Assembly (NCBI RefSeq): GCF_021646685.1
Contig: NZ_JAKJHW010000001.1
Span: forward strand, 682,001 to 746,000
Length of the DNA: 64,000 bases
Source of the DNA: Pseudalkalibacillus salsuginis
GTDB taxonomy: Bacteria; Bacillota; Bacilli; Bacillales; Fictibacillaceae
Direction: 5' to 3'
Shown here piece after piece: positions 9,340-18,122 of the stretch (positions are counted from its first letter, which is position 1; every line of letters starts with the position of its first letter). The notes below the pieces were generated by a model that searched no databases, was not told the DNA's origin, and saw only the letters and a list, made by a program, of their open reading frames with translations. A program made the position numbers and the translations under genes.

Positions 9340-10496
9340 CAAAGCCGATTTTTGTTTTTTCTGATCAGCTTTTGAGCTATAAGTTCAGTAATCATCACCC
9401 GTTCAATCCGTTACGATTTCAAATGGCATATGAGCTTTTAAAAGAAACAGGGATTCTCTCAGACGATCAGATCGTCAAACCCCGTAAAGCGACTGATGAA
9501 GAAATTCTGCTTGTACACAACAAAGATTATCTGAATGCAATAAAAAAGGCTGGCCTAGGGCAACTTCCCGAGTCGCTGCGGTCAAGCTTCGGCTTGGATA
9601 CAGATGACACGCCTATTTTTAAAGACATGCATGAGGCAAGTTCTTGGCTGGTCGGAGCGACATTGACCGCCACAGAGCAAGTTTTTGAAGGGAAAACAAA
9701 AAAAGCGCTGAGTTTAGGTGGCGGATTGCATCATGGGTTCAGGGGCAGGGCATCTGGATTTTGCATTTATAATGATAGTTCCATAGCAATTGAGTACATG
9801 AAGCAAAAATATAATGCCCGTGTCCTGTATATTGATACAGATGCCCATCATGGTGATGGTGTCCAATGGGCTTTTTACGATGACCCGGATGTATGCACGT
9901 TTTCCATTCATGAGACCGGTCGTTATCTATTCCCTGGTACTGGGAATGTATCCGAAAAAGGAGCCGGTAAAGGATATGGATACTCCTTCAATCTACCTGT
10001 AGACGCCTTTACTGAGGATGATTCATGGATACCTATACTTGAGGAAGCGATCGATGAAATTGTCAAGTTCTTCAAACCCGATATCATCATCAGCCAAAAT
10101 GGTGTAGATGCTCACTATTGGGACCCATTGACCCATCTTTCCCTGACGATGAAGTCCTATCGTAAAATTCCGGAATTGGTCAATCGTGCAGCGGATCGTT
10201 ACACAGAAGGACGTTGGATTGCCGTTGGGGGTGGAGGCTATGATATTTGGAGAGTTGTACCGAGGGCATGGTCTATGATTTGGGCAGAAATGAATGGAAT
10301 TGAACTTCAAGGTACACTACCTGAAGCATGGCTGACAAAATGGCAGGAAAAAGCGCCTGTGGATCTTCCGTCGAGCTGGGATGATGGAGCAGACCTCTAT
10401 CCAAGCATTCCGAGAAAGCAAGAAATTTGTGACAAAAACCACGTCATGCTGCAAAGAACCTTACAGCATATCCGGAATGAAAAAAAATCTGTGTAG
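9336..10496 (+). CDS. acuC: AcuC, class I/II-type protein deacetylase
   Basis: Zinc-dependent histone-deacetylase-like enzyme that removes the acetyl group from AcsA and restores its activity. Diagnostic residues are in DTDAHHGDGVQWAFYDD (zinc-binding Asp and His), the tandem GGGLHHG and the C-terminal GGGGYD. I start at the ATG at 9336, not the upstream in-frame ATG at 9309: AGGAG at 9324-9328 is spaced 7 bases from it, and the start overlaps the acuB stop as ATGA. The resulting length is 386 residues, usual for the family. Confidence 0.95.
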   Translation: MTKPIFVFSDQLLSYKFSNHHPFNPLRFQMAYELLKETGILSDDQIVKPRKATDEEILLVHNKDYLNAIKKAGLGQLPESLRSSFGLDTDDTPIFKDMHEASSWLVGATLTATEQVFEGKTKKALSLGGGLHHGFRGRASGFCIYNDSSIAIEYMKQKYNARVLYIDTDAHHGDGVQWAFYDDPDVCTFSIHETGRYLFPGTGNVSEKGAGKGYGYSFNLPVDAFTEDDSWIPILEEAIDEIVKFFKPDIIISQNGVDAHYWDPLTHLSLTMKSYRKIPELVNRAADRYTEGRWIAVGGGGYDIWRVVPRAWSMIWAEMNGIELQGTLPEAWLTKWQEKAPVDLPSSWDDGADLYPSIPRKQEICDKNHVMLQRTLQHIRNEKKSV

Positions 10497-10571
10497 TGAA
10501 AGCCGGATAGAATATAAGTATCTAGATAGGTACTTCTATAACATATCCTGAGTTTTTTGAGATTAAAATTT

Positions 10572-10619
10572 AAAAAACGGCGTACCAAAACTGTTGTCAG
10601 TTGGCACGCCGTTTTTTTT
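10572..10619. terminator. Bidirectional terminator between acuC and the subtilisin gene
   Basis: The stem ACGGCGTACCAA / TTGGCACGCCGT has one A-C mismatch and is flanked by six A on the left and eight T on the right. It can end acuABC on the plus strand and the protease gene on the minus strand. Confidence 0.88.
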
Positions 10620-10654
10620 AATTACATCTGTACCAAAAAAGCAGCTTTAATATA

Positions 10655-12141
10655 TTACTTTACTGCATTATATGCATTTACTACACCATGACCAAAGATT
10701 GGATCATAACCGTTTTTTCCTGCATCATCCGCAGTTTGTTGTAAATGTGTTTGTACTTGGCTTGGAGATGGCTTCTTTCCTGCATCTTTATAAACTTTAG
10801 CGATATATGCAGCAGCCACTCCAGCAACTTGTGGTGAAGCCATTGAAGTTCCGCCCTTCCAGCCATAGCCTTGCGAACCGAATTGTGCAACTCCAGTTGG
10901 AGAATTTAAATAAGTCGGAACAGTACTTAATACTAACCATTTGTAATCACCAGGTACGCGTGTTCCATTATAATCAGGACCTAAATCTCCACCTGGAGCA
11001 GATAGATTAATATTTCCGTTTCCATAGTTGGAATAGAATGCAAGCCGGTCCTCTGTACCAAAGCCTCCGCCTAGAGCAGAAACAGTAATTAGACCAGGGA
11101 TTTGAGCAGGAACTTTAAATGCAGCACCTTGAACATCATAAGCAGCTGTTGCCGGATTCGCATCTAAAGTAGCATTATACCAATCAGCTAGCTTTGCGGG
11201 GTTGCTTAAATCTTGACGGTCGTTCCCTGCAGAAGCCACAACTGTTACATTTTTATTAGCAGCATAACGAATAGCACGATTGTAAGCCACCATATCAGCA
11301 GCGTCATTACCTAAACGGATCTTCTCGCTTGTACCAGGATCTGTGTAATACCACTGTCCAATTACTCTTGTACCACCTAAACTCATATTGATTACATCCA
11401 CACCATCATCCGCAGCAGCAATAATAGCATCCGTAATCCAAATTTGCTGTGCACCACCTGTAGCACCGAATACTCGGTATGAACGTAGTCCCACCTCAGG
11501 TGCAATACCTTTAATACGGCCATTTGCACCGATTGTTCCAGCAACGTGGGTACCATGGCTGTTGAAATCTTGTGCATCATTTGTTCCAGGAACAAATGTT
11601 TTTGAATTAGAAACAATATTATCCTTTAAATCAGGGTGGTCGAAATCAATGCCAGAGTCGATAATACCGACTACAACATCTTTACTGCCACTTGAAAGGT
11701 CATGGCTCGCACCCTTATTAGTTACCCGCTCAATATCCCATTGCCATCCAGCTTCCCAAATGCTTTCATTCTCTGGAACAGGTTGTAATCCACTTTGCTC
11801 AACGTCAGCAGCAGTTACCTCAACTTCAGGTAAATCTATAGATACTTCCAATGAAGGAGCAAGGCTCGAAACATTTGTGTTTTTTACTAACGATTTAATA
11901 AATGCAGTAGGATTAGAAGTTGTAGCCTCAACTGTTCCAATCTTAGCTACCTCATACGTTACTTCTCCTCCAGCCTTCTCAATGATTGACTTGTAATTTG
12001 CAGGCAAGCTGTTTTCAGATTTAAAAACAACTAAAAATGCCTGCTTAGAGCTTGATTTTTCTTGTGGGGTGCCAATGCGCTGAAACTAAATGATGAAAAA
12101 GCAAGTAAAACACCTAAAAATAGGAAAAAACCTTTCTTCAT
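10655..12141 (-). pseudogene. Secreted subtilisin-family (S8) serine protease, apparent one-base frameshift after the signal peptide
   Basis: The main frame (stop at 10655, open back to about 12072) encodes an inhibitor-like propeptide and an S8 catalytic domain. Asp is in VGIIDSGID, His in HGTHVAGT, the oxyanion Asn in ASAGND and Ser in GGTSMASPQVAG; counted from the TTG at 12007 these are about residues 117, 151, 262 and 388. A ribosome site (GGAAAGG) and ATG at 12141 start a classic signal peptide ending FSFSALA in a different frame. That frame stops 13 codons later, while the main frame continues as TPQEKSSSKQAFLVVFKSEN. One base is missing near 12066-12073, beside a run of four G. Restoring it would give one export-competent protease. 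It may be a real mutation, phase variation or a sequencing error. Without the signal peptide the protease would stay inside the cell. Confidence 0.8.
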
Positions 12142-12459
12142 GTACTTCATCCTTTCCAGGTTTTATTTTTCTGTTCCACGATATCTATTCAACTTATCGG
12201 AAAGGACTTCCTTCTCTACAAGTTTATATTTTTCGACATTTATTGGCACAATTAGTTCAATAGAAGCAGTGAGTTTATGAAAATTATAAAAACTGATAAA
12301 CACTTTGTTGAATCGTGGTGAAAAGATAGGAAATAAGATAGATACATCAGGATTGGACACTCAAATGCCGCTTTTGATGGATATTGATTGTCATTCAAAC
12401 ACCGCCTTTTAATCAAGGAGGCTTACCCTATTTGTTTAAAGAACGATTTTTTAAACGTT
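12142..12459. other. Intergenic region upstream of the subtilisin gene
   Basis: An AT-rich stretch of 318 bases. A 65-codon minus-strand open frame (12163-12360) has no ribosome site and I do not count it as a gene. No clear sigma-A promoter or operator was found. Confidence 0.4.
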
Positions 12460-12681
12460 TTACTTTTGGTCTAATTGCCGGCTGATTTTAAATAAAAGCC
12501 TAATGATTTCTGCTATCCCTAACATCAATAAACCAATAAAAATGCTCGCTATGGATGATAAAATAATAGTCCCATTCTTCATATCCAATGTTTCTTGTAC
12601 AAATACTCCAAAACCTATAGCTATAACGCCTGCAACAAGTAAAATAATTCCTGCAACATTTACATTTTTCAAACTGAACAC
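12460..12681 (-). CDS. Small two-helix membrane protein
   Basis: A 73-residue protein with two hydrophobic segments (about residues 8-28 and 38-62) separated by a short polar turn and ending in a charged tail (KISRQLDQK). The start is GTG behind a weak GAGAG site. I do not recognise the family. It lies with two other short minus-strand genes in the accessory block between acuC and ccpA. Confidence 0.55.
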   Translation of the reverse strand: MFSLKNVNVAGIILLVAGVIAIGFGVFVQETLDMKNGTIILSSIASIFIGLLMLGIAEIIRLLFKISRQLDQK

Positions 12682-12745
12682 TTCTCTCTTTAATAACTTT
12701 CATTGACCGGTATCTGGTGACTTTTTTCAATAATGTTAAAAATCT

Positions 12746-12964
12746 TTAACTATTGCTTTTCTTTTCAAAAGTAGAAGCGATATGAATATATAAGTATAGT
12801 AATCCAATAGCCAGGGGAATGTACGGAAAGTAATAAACAGACATTTTCATAAATGCCATTGGTTTTTCAGGATAAGTTTTCTCTGCGTTCATTATAATCA
12901 CTCGGACAGCGAAAAAAAGTATTAGTGAAGTTGATATATAAATTGCAGAAATTAAATGGCTCAA
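12746..12964 (-). CDS. Small two-helix membrane protein
   Basis: A protein of 72 residues with hydrophobic segments at about residues 2-24 and 42-64, separated by a charged loop (NAEKTYPEKP), and a lysine-rich end. I start at TTG 12964 because a strong GGAGGAGG lies 7 bases upstream; the longer frame to 13003 would place that ribosome site inside the gene. The family is unknown. Confidence 0.6.
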   Translation of the reverse strand: MSHLISAIYISTSLILFFAVRVIIMNAEKTYPEKPMAFMKMSVYYFPYIPLAIGLLYLYIHIASTFEKKSNS

Positions 12965-13022
12965 ATAAATGCCTCCTCCTATTTTGAAGTGGAGCACTTC
13001 CATTACGTTGGTCTGTACTCTT

Positions 13023-13352
13023 TTATTGAAAGGAAATCTGCTTATTTATATTATTCCCCTTAGAATAATAAAGGACATCTTTATTCATTTTTAAAGCATA
13101 TTCGATTTCCTTATTGGTACTATTGCCTATATAACCGTTAACATCGATAACAAAAATTTCGTCAGCCATATCAATCTTTTTAAAATGAATTTCCTGGAAT
13201 AATCTTTCTTGCTCTTCAGTAATTTTTATTCCTTCACTTTGTTCAAAAAAACCAAGGCTAATTACAATGTGACCTTGTAGAGTCAGGGATGCCTCCATTT
13301 CTCTAAACTGTTTCTTGAATTTGGTGGAACCACATAAAGTAATAACTCTCAT
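13023..13352 (-). CDS. Nucleoside 2-deoxyribosyltransferase-like protein
   Basis: A 109-residue protein with the GSTKF motif at the N terminus and the signature DMADEIFVIDVNGYIGNST followed by EIEYAL. This pattern occurs in nucleoside 2-deoxyribosyltransferase-like and DUF4406-type proteins, Rossmann-like folds that bind nucleotides or deoxyribonucleosides. Substrate and activity cannot be read from the sequence. It lies just upstream of the small membrane protein gene on the same strand, but the gap gives no proof of an operon. Confidence 0.7.
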   Translation of the reverse strand: MRVITLCGSTKFKKQFREMEASLTLQGHIVISLGFFEQSEGIKITEEQERLFQEIHFKKIDMADEIFVIDVNGYIGNSTNKEIEYALKMNKDVLYYSKGNNINKQISFQ

Positions 13353-13577
13353 AGAACCCCTCCCCTTCTTATCAAAATTTTCAAAGTTAGTCAGAAACTG
13401 CTCAATTTCTATGTATTCAAGAAAAATAGGTTACAAACTTTCTTAGATCTCTCCTCCTCATCCCTTTTCCCTCTTGCTTAATACCAATTATTTCAAAATA
13501 TTGGTTTTAACACAATGATTAATTTCACAAAAAAGAAGCCTTACTTTTAGTACACATAAGCTCCTTTGTAAATTCTT

Positions 13578-14243
13578 TTAAGGTTTACCCTTATCAATAT
13601 ATAGCGAGTAATCTTTATCATTAACTGAGGCATAAAAAATTTCCTTTAAATCAATCCCTCTTCTTTTAATTTCATGATATAACCATGTTTCATCCCTACT
13701 TATCTTTTTTAAATTATGAATTTGTATTTTACCTTCTATAACAACTGCTATAGGAATACCTTTATACTCTGTTTCAATATTAAGATGTTTAGGTGTTATA
13801 TTTACAACGCTATGATTCGGGAGGATACTTAGTTCTCCATTAGGCTCTAATATGACATATTCAATATCTTCTATATCGGGATATCCAGCAATACGGATCG
13901 CGGACAAGAGTTCGACCAAGCTGAATCGAGATTTATCCAATTCTCTTTTTGAAATTTTCCCATGCTTTACTAAGATAGAAGGCTGACCTATAAATAAACG
14001 GTTCATTGCTTGCAACAAACTTATTTTAGAGAAAAGAATATAAATTGTAACTACCACCATGATACCAATGATTGCCTGAATCTTTCCATCAATTTTTATC
14101 GGGGTCACAGCTAATGTAACAAGGAATACAAGAGCAGCTAAATCAATAGGACTTAATTGGGCTAATGCAGTTTTCCCCATTAACCGTATTGCAAATGTTA
14201 CAACGACAAATAACAATACCAGTTCGCCTATGAATGAAATCAT
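13578..14243 (-). CDS. DUF421 (YetF-type) membrane protein
   Basis: A 221-residue protein with three N-terminal membrane helices (about residues 4-20, 32-50 and 55-75) and a cytoplasmic domain built from two similar halves. Family hallmarks are the N-terminal RLMGKTALAQLSPIDLA and the segment RFSLVELLSAIRIAGYPDIE. DUF421 proteins are common in Bacillus and some are sporulation-linked; the biochemical function is unknown. A possible truncated coding fragment lies directly upstream. Confidence 0.85.
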   Translation of the reverse strand: MISFIGELVLLFVVVTFAIRLMGKTALAQLSPIDLAALVFLVTLAVTPIKIDGKIQAIIGIMVVVTIYILFSKISLLQAMNRLFIGQPSILVKHGKISKRELDKSRFSLVELLSAIRIAGYPDIEDIEYVILEPNGELSILPNHSVVNITPKHLNIETEYKGIPIAVVIEGKIQIHNLKKISRDETWLYHEIKRRGIDLKEIFYASVNDKDYSLYIDKGKP

Positions 14244-14642
14244 ACTAATATCACCAACTAAATTATTGTTTCTGTATTTTCTTCTTAAGGCTTTTTAATT
14301 GAAACCTCTCTAAATGCTTAGGTTTTACCGCTACAAGCATATCCTCTTTGGAGTTGACCACTTTAACGTCTGTTAAGGTATTACGTTAGTGTTTAATCCC
14401 GTTTTTCCTGCCGTAGATTTTCCTTTTGAATACATTGTTATTGTTGAGAAAAAGCTAAAATTTATACCAGAAAGTGAAAGACCTAAAATAAATAGCTCAT
14501 TTAACTTTAAAATGTATTTTGGCTGAGGATGGGAACTACAAAACCATTTTATATACTAGAAAATATTTCAATACATTTACTTTAACTAAAAACCAAAGAA
14601 TAAAATTGCATTTAGCGATTAATAAAGTAGGAGGTTTATTAA
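14244..14642. other. Gene-free stretch with possible decayed coding sequence
   Basis: On the minus strand, 14263-14385 reads as about 40 residues of plausible, lysine-rich coding sequence ending KKIQKQ and a stop 20 bases before the DUF421 start, but it has no start codon. A different frame is open further upstream (about 14370-14560). This could be the 3' end of a lost, frameshifted gene or chance in AT-rich DNA. Confidence 0.3.
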
Positions 14643-14816
14643 ATGACTAGAAGGCAAAACATGTGGATGCCTCTTATTGCAGGGATTGGGATTGGTGCAG
14701 TTGCAACAGGGCTAATGAGAGGTCAAGGTGGTAATGTAAAAAGCATGGCACAAAATATTCCTGCTTTAAATCAAATGCAACGTACTACAGGAACTGACGA
14801 TCTACAAAATCAGTAA
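14643..14816 (+). CDS. 57-residue small protein with glycine-rich hydrophobic segment
   Basis: Starts at ATG behind a strong TAGGAGG. The protein has an N-terminal basic patch (TRRQ), a glycine-rich hydrophobic stretch (MPLIAGIGIGAVATGLMRG) and a polar, glutamine-rich tail. A hairpin with CCCCC/GGGGG follows the stop at once. The layout resembles small DUF3918/YrzQ-like proteins of Bacillaceae, but I cannot confirm the family. Ribosome site, codon pattern and terminator together support a real gene. Confidence 0.65.
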   Translation: MTRRQNMWMPLIAGIGIGAVATGLMRGQGGNVKSMAQNIPALNQMQRTTGTDDLQNQ

Positions 14817-14821
14817 CCAAA

Positions 14822-14852
14822 AAACCCCCATCTCCCTGCAGGCGGGGGTTTC
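14822..14852 (+). terminator. Terminator after the 57-residue gene
   Basis: The stem AAACCCCC / GGGGGTTT has a 14-base loop and starts 5 bases after the stop codon. The following T tract is short. Confidence 0.6.
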
Positions 14853-15168
14853 CTATATATTTCATTTGCCGTTTCATTGTTACAAGTATTGTTAAAATAA
14901 CATAATAGCGAAGCAATCTGTTTTGCCTTTATTCTTATAGTACTATATTCTGTTTTGGCATTCCTGCATTGTTCTTACCAGGTCACTTACCGTAAAGCAT
15001 TAACATACGTGCTATAAAGTGAAAACGACCCGTGGTCACATTCGAGCCGTTTTTTAATGTCATTTATTCATTATGCAACCGAAAAACAGAATCATTTTAT
15101 TTAGCAAGGTTGTATTTTCTTATCAAGAAGAGAGTTAAATTTAAATTGGAAGAAACAGCTTGTCCGAA
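14853..15168. other. Intergenic region without recognised genes
   Basis: About 315 AT-rich bases. Near 15027-15056 an imperfect hairpin (AAAACGACCCG ... CGAGCCGTTTTTT) looks like an orphan plus-strand terminator, perhaps left from a lost gene. Nothing else was identified. Confidence 0.35.
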
Positions 15169-15615
15169 TCAGGACAAAAAGGGATTTTTTCGAACACGTT
15201 TGATTTGCCCCCGGATTTCGCCTTCGGGATTTTGTTCCGTATGGACATTGACATAAGTGAGTCCCTCACACATGAGTTCAATCAAATCATTCACATTTCT
15301 CACACCAATATCATTACTTACGATATCCTCGTTGGTAATGATACCTGTGACAGTCCCTCGTTTAGTTGTGAGGCCATTCTGTTCTTCAAGTGTGGCAAGG
15401 TCTGCCCCGAATAAGAAAACGAGTACTGGACCGTTCTGACCACGAGCACCAAAGTGGATATGAGCTTGTACAAGATTCCGTATATCCTTCACTTGCAGAA
15501 AGAACCTGATCTGGCCACGTCTTGTATTTGTAACGAATTTCGCAATACCGAAAGCCTCGGTATTGACTGGAGGAACCTCGTTTTCACCTTTTAATCTAGC
15601 AATGAATTCACCCAT
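15169..15615 (-). CDS. CHRD-domain protein
   Basis: A protein of 148 residues consisting almost entirely of one CHRD domain (about 3-140). The typical motifs are AHIHFGARGQNGPVLVFLF and YVNVHTEQNPEGEIRGQI; the domain was first described in chordin and occurs in many bacterial proteins. No signal peptide is visible, so it is probably cytosolic or exported by an unknown route. A very strong ribosome site (AAGGAGGTGAT) suggests high expression. The function in bacteria is unknown. It is a single-gene unit downstream of the symporter gene. Confidence 0.85.
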   Translation of the reverse strand: MGEFIARLKGENEVPPVNTEAFGIAKFVTNTRRGQIRFFLQVKDIRNLVQAHIHFGARGQNGPVLVFLFGADLATLEEQNGLTTKRGTVTGIITNEDIVSNDIGVRNVNDLIELMCEGLTYVNVHTEQNPEGEIRGQIKRVRKNPFLS

Positions 15616-15760
15616 TCTATCACCTCCTTATAAAAGAAGCTATAGTATTGTATTCTTGGGCGATAGATTCGGTGTATAGATGGAAGTCCCGATTTTGATA
15701 GAATGGGTTTGGCGTACACTTTATTATATTATTGTCTAATTTTATTCTTACCAAGATAAG

Positions 15761-15791
15761 AAAAAGCCCTTCAAAAGAAAGAAGGACTTTT
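15761..15791 (-). terminator. Terminator of the symporter operon
   Basis: On the minus strand, AAAAGTCCTTC pairs with GAAGGGCTTTT (one G-U pair) around an 8-base loop and ends in T. It begins 5 bases after the symporter stop. Confidence 0.8.
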
Positions 15792-15795
15792 GCTG

Positions 15796-17385
15796 TTAAA
15801 GAGCTGTCTTGTGTTGTTCTCTGTATTTGCTTTTCACTTTTGAACTTTTTCCAAGAAAACTTAACACGACGAACACGATGGTCGACAAAGGCAGGGCATA
15901 AAAGAGCGGATCGACATGTGTCCAAGGAAACGCCAGCAAGGTTTCTTTTCCAAACATTGCTTTTGAGATTCCAAAAGCTGCTGCCTCTTTCTGGTGTAAA
16001 AAGATAAATCCTAGAATACTGACTGCAAATCCTGTAATAATACTATAGGTCGCACCCGCTCTTGTCGCACCTTTCCAAAACAAAGCCCCCATCAAGGCAG
16101 GCAAGAACGCTGCCCCGCATATCCCGAACCAAAATGCTGTTGCTGTTGCTATGACTCCTGCTGGCATGATATAACCGAGAATGACCGCTGCAATGACTCC
16201 AAGGATAACCCCGATACGTGATAAATCCATTTTCATTCCGAAGAAACTGTTCACACCAAGTGTTTTCAAAATATCCTGGCCAAAAGCTGTTGCTTGAACA
16301 TGGATTAAAGAAGAAACTGTTGAAATCGTAGCCGATAAAAGCGTTAATGTAAATAAGTAAATGAACCAATCTGGCATGAGTGCATTGATGAACTTCGGAA
16401 TGATCAAATCAGCATTCCCACCAGCCACTGTCAATGCAATTTCACCAGAATTATTAAAGAAGTACAAGTTACTTAATGGACCGATTACAAAAGCAGCACC
16501 TGTCATAAAGAAAATGAAAACCCCGCCAACAAGCACAGAGCGATAGAGCGCACGATCATCCTTGACCGTCATACATCTCATTGCTAGCTGTGGCTGGGCA
16601 AGAACACCGATTCCAACACCCATGATTATCGTACTTACTACCGTCCACCATAATGGAGACCCGAGTGCAGGCATACTGGTCCAGCCTAGATGCCCTCCCT
16701 CGACTAAGGGTGGTGGAACTAGGTCTTTCATTGCTGTCAGTCCGCTATGCCCTTCAATCAAACCTCCGACAGCTTGATAGGTGACGAAAAGGAATATCGC
16801 CATACCGACAAGCATGATAACTGCCCCGAAAGCGTCCGTATACATGACAGCCTTGATGCCTCCACTGACTACGTAAAGTGCAATGATCAATGCGAGGATC
16901 AATAAAGCAATATTAAAGTTCATTGCAAGTGATTCTTGTAAGAAACGCGCGCCTCCAATCAATACAATACTCGTGTATGCTGGCATCAGAACAAAAATCA
17001 TTGCCCCAGCAAAAACAGTAATGAAATTCGACTCATATCGCCTACCCAAAAGTGTTGGGAAAGTTGATGCATCAAGCTTGAGTGACAACCTTCTAATTCT
17101 GGTCCCGAATATCGCAAATGCGACGAAAATTCCAAGAACGATATTTAAAAATGCCAACCATAACAATCCCATACCGAATACACCAGCAGCTCCACCAAAG
17201 CCGACAATCGCAGAGGTGCTAATGAAGGTCGCTCCGTAAGAAAGAGCCATGACAGCCGGGTGGATGTTCCTTCCACCTACGAGGTAATCCGCTTCTGTGG
17301 TCGTCTTTTTATAACCATAGTAGGCAAGCCCAGACATTATCCCGATATAGACAATGATGATCGGTATCAATACTGCTAAATTCAT
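15796..17385 (-). CDS. Sodium:solute symporter family transporter
   Basis: A 529-residue polytopic membrane protein of the SSS family, with about 13 helices. Early family features are EADYLVGGRNIHPAVMALSY and the helix with GATFISTSAIVGFGGAAG; the fold couples substrate uptake to sodium. The substrate is not readable. A monocarboxylate or similar organic solute is plausible because the gene lies near acs/acu and has its own cre box. The start overlaps the stop of a 38-codon upstream gene (ATGA), so the two are translated together. Confidence 0.9.
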   Translation of the reverse strand: MNLAVLIPIIIVYIGIMSGLAYYGYKKTTTEADYLVGGRNIHPAVMALSYGATFISTSAIVGFGGAAGVFGMGLLWLAFLNIVLGIFVAFAIFGTRIRRLSLKLDASTFPTLLGRRYESNFITVFAGAMIFVLMPAYTSIVLIGGARFLQESLAMNFNIALLILALIIALYVVSGGIKAVMYTDAFGAVIMLVGMAIFLFVTYQAVGGLIEGHSGLTAMKDLVPPPLVEGGHLGWTSMPALGSPLWWTVVSTIIMGVGIGVLAQPQLAMRCMTVKDDRALYRSVLVGGVFIFFMTGAAFVIGPLSNLYFFNNSGEIALTVAGGNADLIIPKFINALMPDWFIYLFTLTLLSATISTVSSLIHVQATAFGQDILKTLGVNSFFGMKMDLSRIGVILGVIAAVILGYIMPAGVIATATAFWFGICGAAFLPALMGALFWKGATRAGATYSIITGFAVSILGFIFLHQKEAAAFGISKAMFGKETLLAFPWTHVDPLFYALPLSTIVFVVLSFLGKSSKVKSKYREQHKTAL

Positions 17386-17498
17386 TGCTCATCTCCCCCA
17401 CGATTCCACATTACTGCTCCAAAAACAATACATCCGATTGTTGCCAGTACAGTCGCGATCCATACAAAAGCAACTCCGAAATCTTCCATACCTAACAC
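17382..17498 (-). CDS. Symporter small accessory protein (38 residues)
   Basis: GTG start with AGGAGG 8 bases upstream. It encodes a short acidic N terminus (LGMEDFG) and one transmembrane helix (about residues 9-31), ending WNRGGDEQ. The stop overlaps the start of the symporter. This size, position and pattern fit the small one-helix proteins encoded just upstream of SSS transporters in many bacteria, thought to be subunits or chaperones of the transporter. The assignment rests on recall of that family and the overlap, not on alignment. Confidence 0.75.
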   Translation of the reverse strand: MLGMEDFGVAFVWIATVLATIGCIVFGAVMWNRGGDEQ

Positions 17499-17549
17499 CT
17501 TTACCGCCTCCTATGTATATGTTTTACATCCCTTTCAGCGATAAACGAA

Positions 17550-17564
17550 TTGTAAGCGTATTCA
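17550..17564. promoter_or_regulatory. cre box upstream of the symporter operon
   Basis: TTGTAAGCGTATTCA matches the cre consensus WTGNAANCGNWNNCW at every fixed position. It lies about 50 bases upstream of the small accessory gene, probably downstream of or inside the promoter, which would allow CcpA repression. Confidence 0.65.
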
Positions 17565-17692
17565 TTTTCGGGTAAAACAGCGAACATTGCAATCTTGAAA
17601 GGGTTCTCGATATACTTTTCCTCTTAAATTGACAAATTCCTTCCAATGATATATGATTTTTCGAAATTTTATGAACTTTATCCAGCTAAAGA

Positions 17693-17728
17693 TGAAGGGT
17701 ACTTCTAACTATGTAGAAAAACCCTTCA
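17693..17728. terminator. Hairpin downstream of the 87-residue gene
   Basis: Two-part stem: TGAAGGGT / ACCCTTCA outside and TTCTA / TAGAA inside. There is no T tract on either side, so it is a weak terminator or RNA-end stabiliser between the symporter promoter region and the 17731 gene. Confidence 0.45.
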
Positions 17729-17730
17729 CA

Positions 17731-17994
17731 TTATTGATAGAAAGTTCTAATATTGTTTAAATCTTGTATAAACTGATTGATTTCTTCTTGGTTCAAACGG
17801 ATCAGCATTTTGTCGTATAACGTGAGCACTAAGCCATCAGAGTCATCCTTATTTTTGTACAGAAAATCATATAAATTATTCAATTGGGTTTCTTTAAGGG
17901 TTGATTCTGTGGAGAAGTGTTTGACTTTTTCCAACATGAACTCATTATTTGATTGATCGAAATCTCCTGTTATGATGCTTCCATTTAGTTTCAT
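17731..17994 (-). CDS. Hypothetical 87-residue protein
   Basis: A clear ribosome site (TAGGAGTG) and ATG start support a gene. The product is soluble and helix-prone, with acidic and asparagine-rich stretches (KNKDDSDG, LNQEEINQFIQDLNN) and no membrane segment. I do not recognise a family. It stands alone between the symporter operon and the RNase HI-like gene. Confidence 0.6.
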   Translation of the reverse strand: MKLNGSIITGDFDQSNNEFMLEKVKHFSTESTLKETQLNNLYDFLYKNKDDSDGLVLTLYDKMLIRLNQEEINQFIQDLNNIRTFYQ

Positions 17995-18122
17995 ACCTAC
18001 ACTCCTATAATCTAAAATCTATTTTATAGCTTGTCCTATGTTGGCTCAATATTTTAATAATGCTTATAAAATCAGATACTACTTTTCGGATGGATCTGCT
18101 TTTACCTATTTTTGAACCTTCC

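Noticed and set aside
12163-12360. 65-codon minus-strand frame upstream of the subtilisin
   Set aside because: Some coding-like composition but no ribosome site before its GTG and no recognisable family. Could be a remnant.
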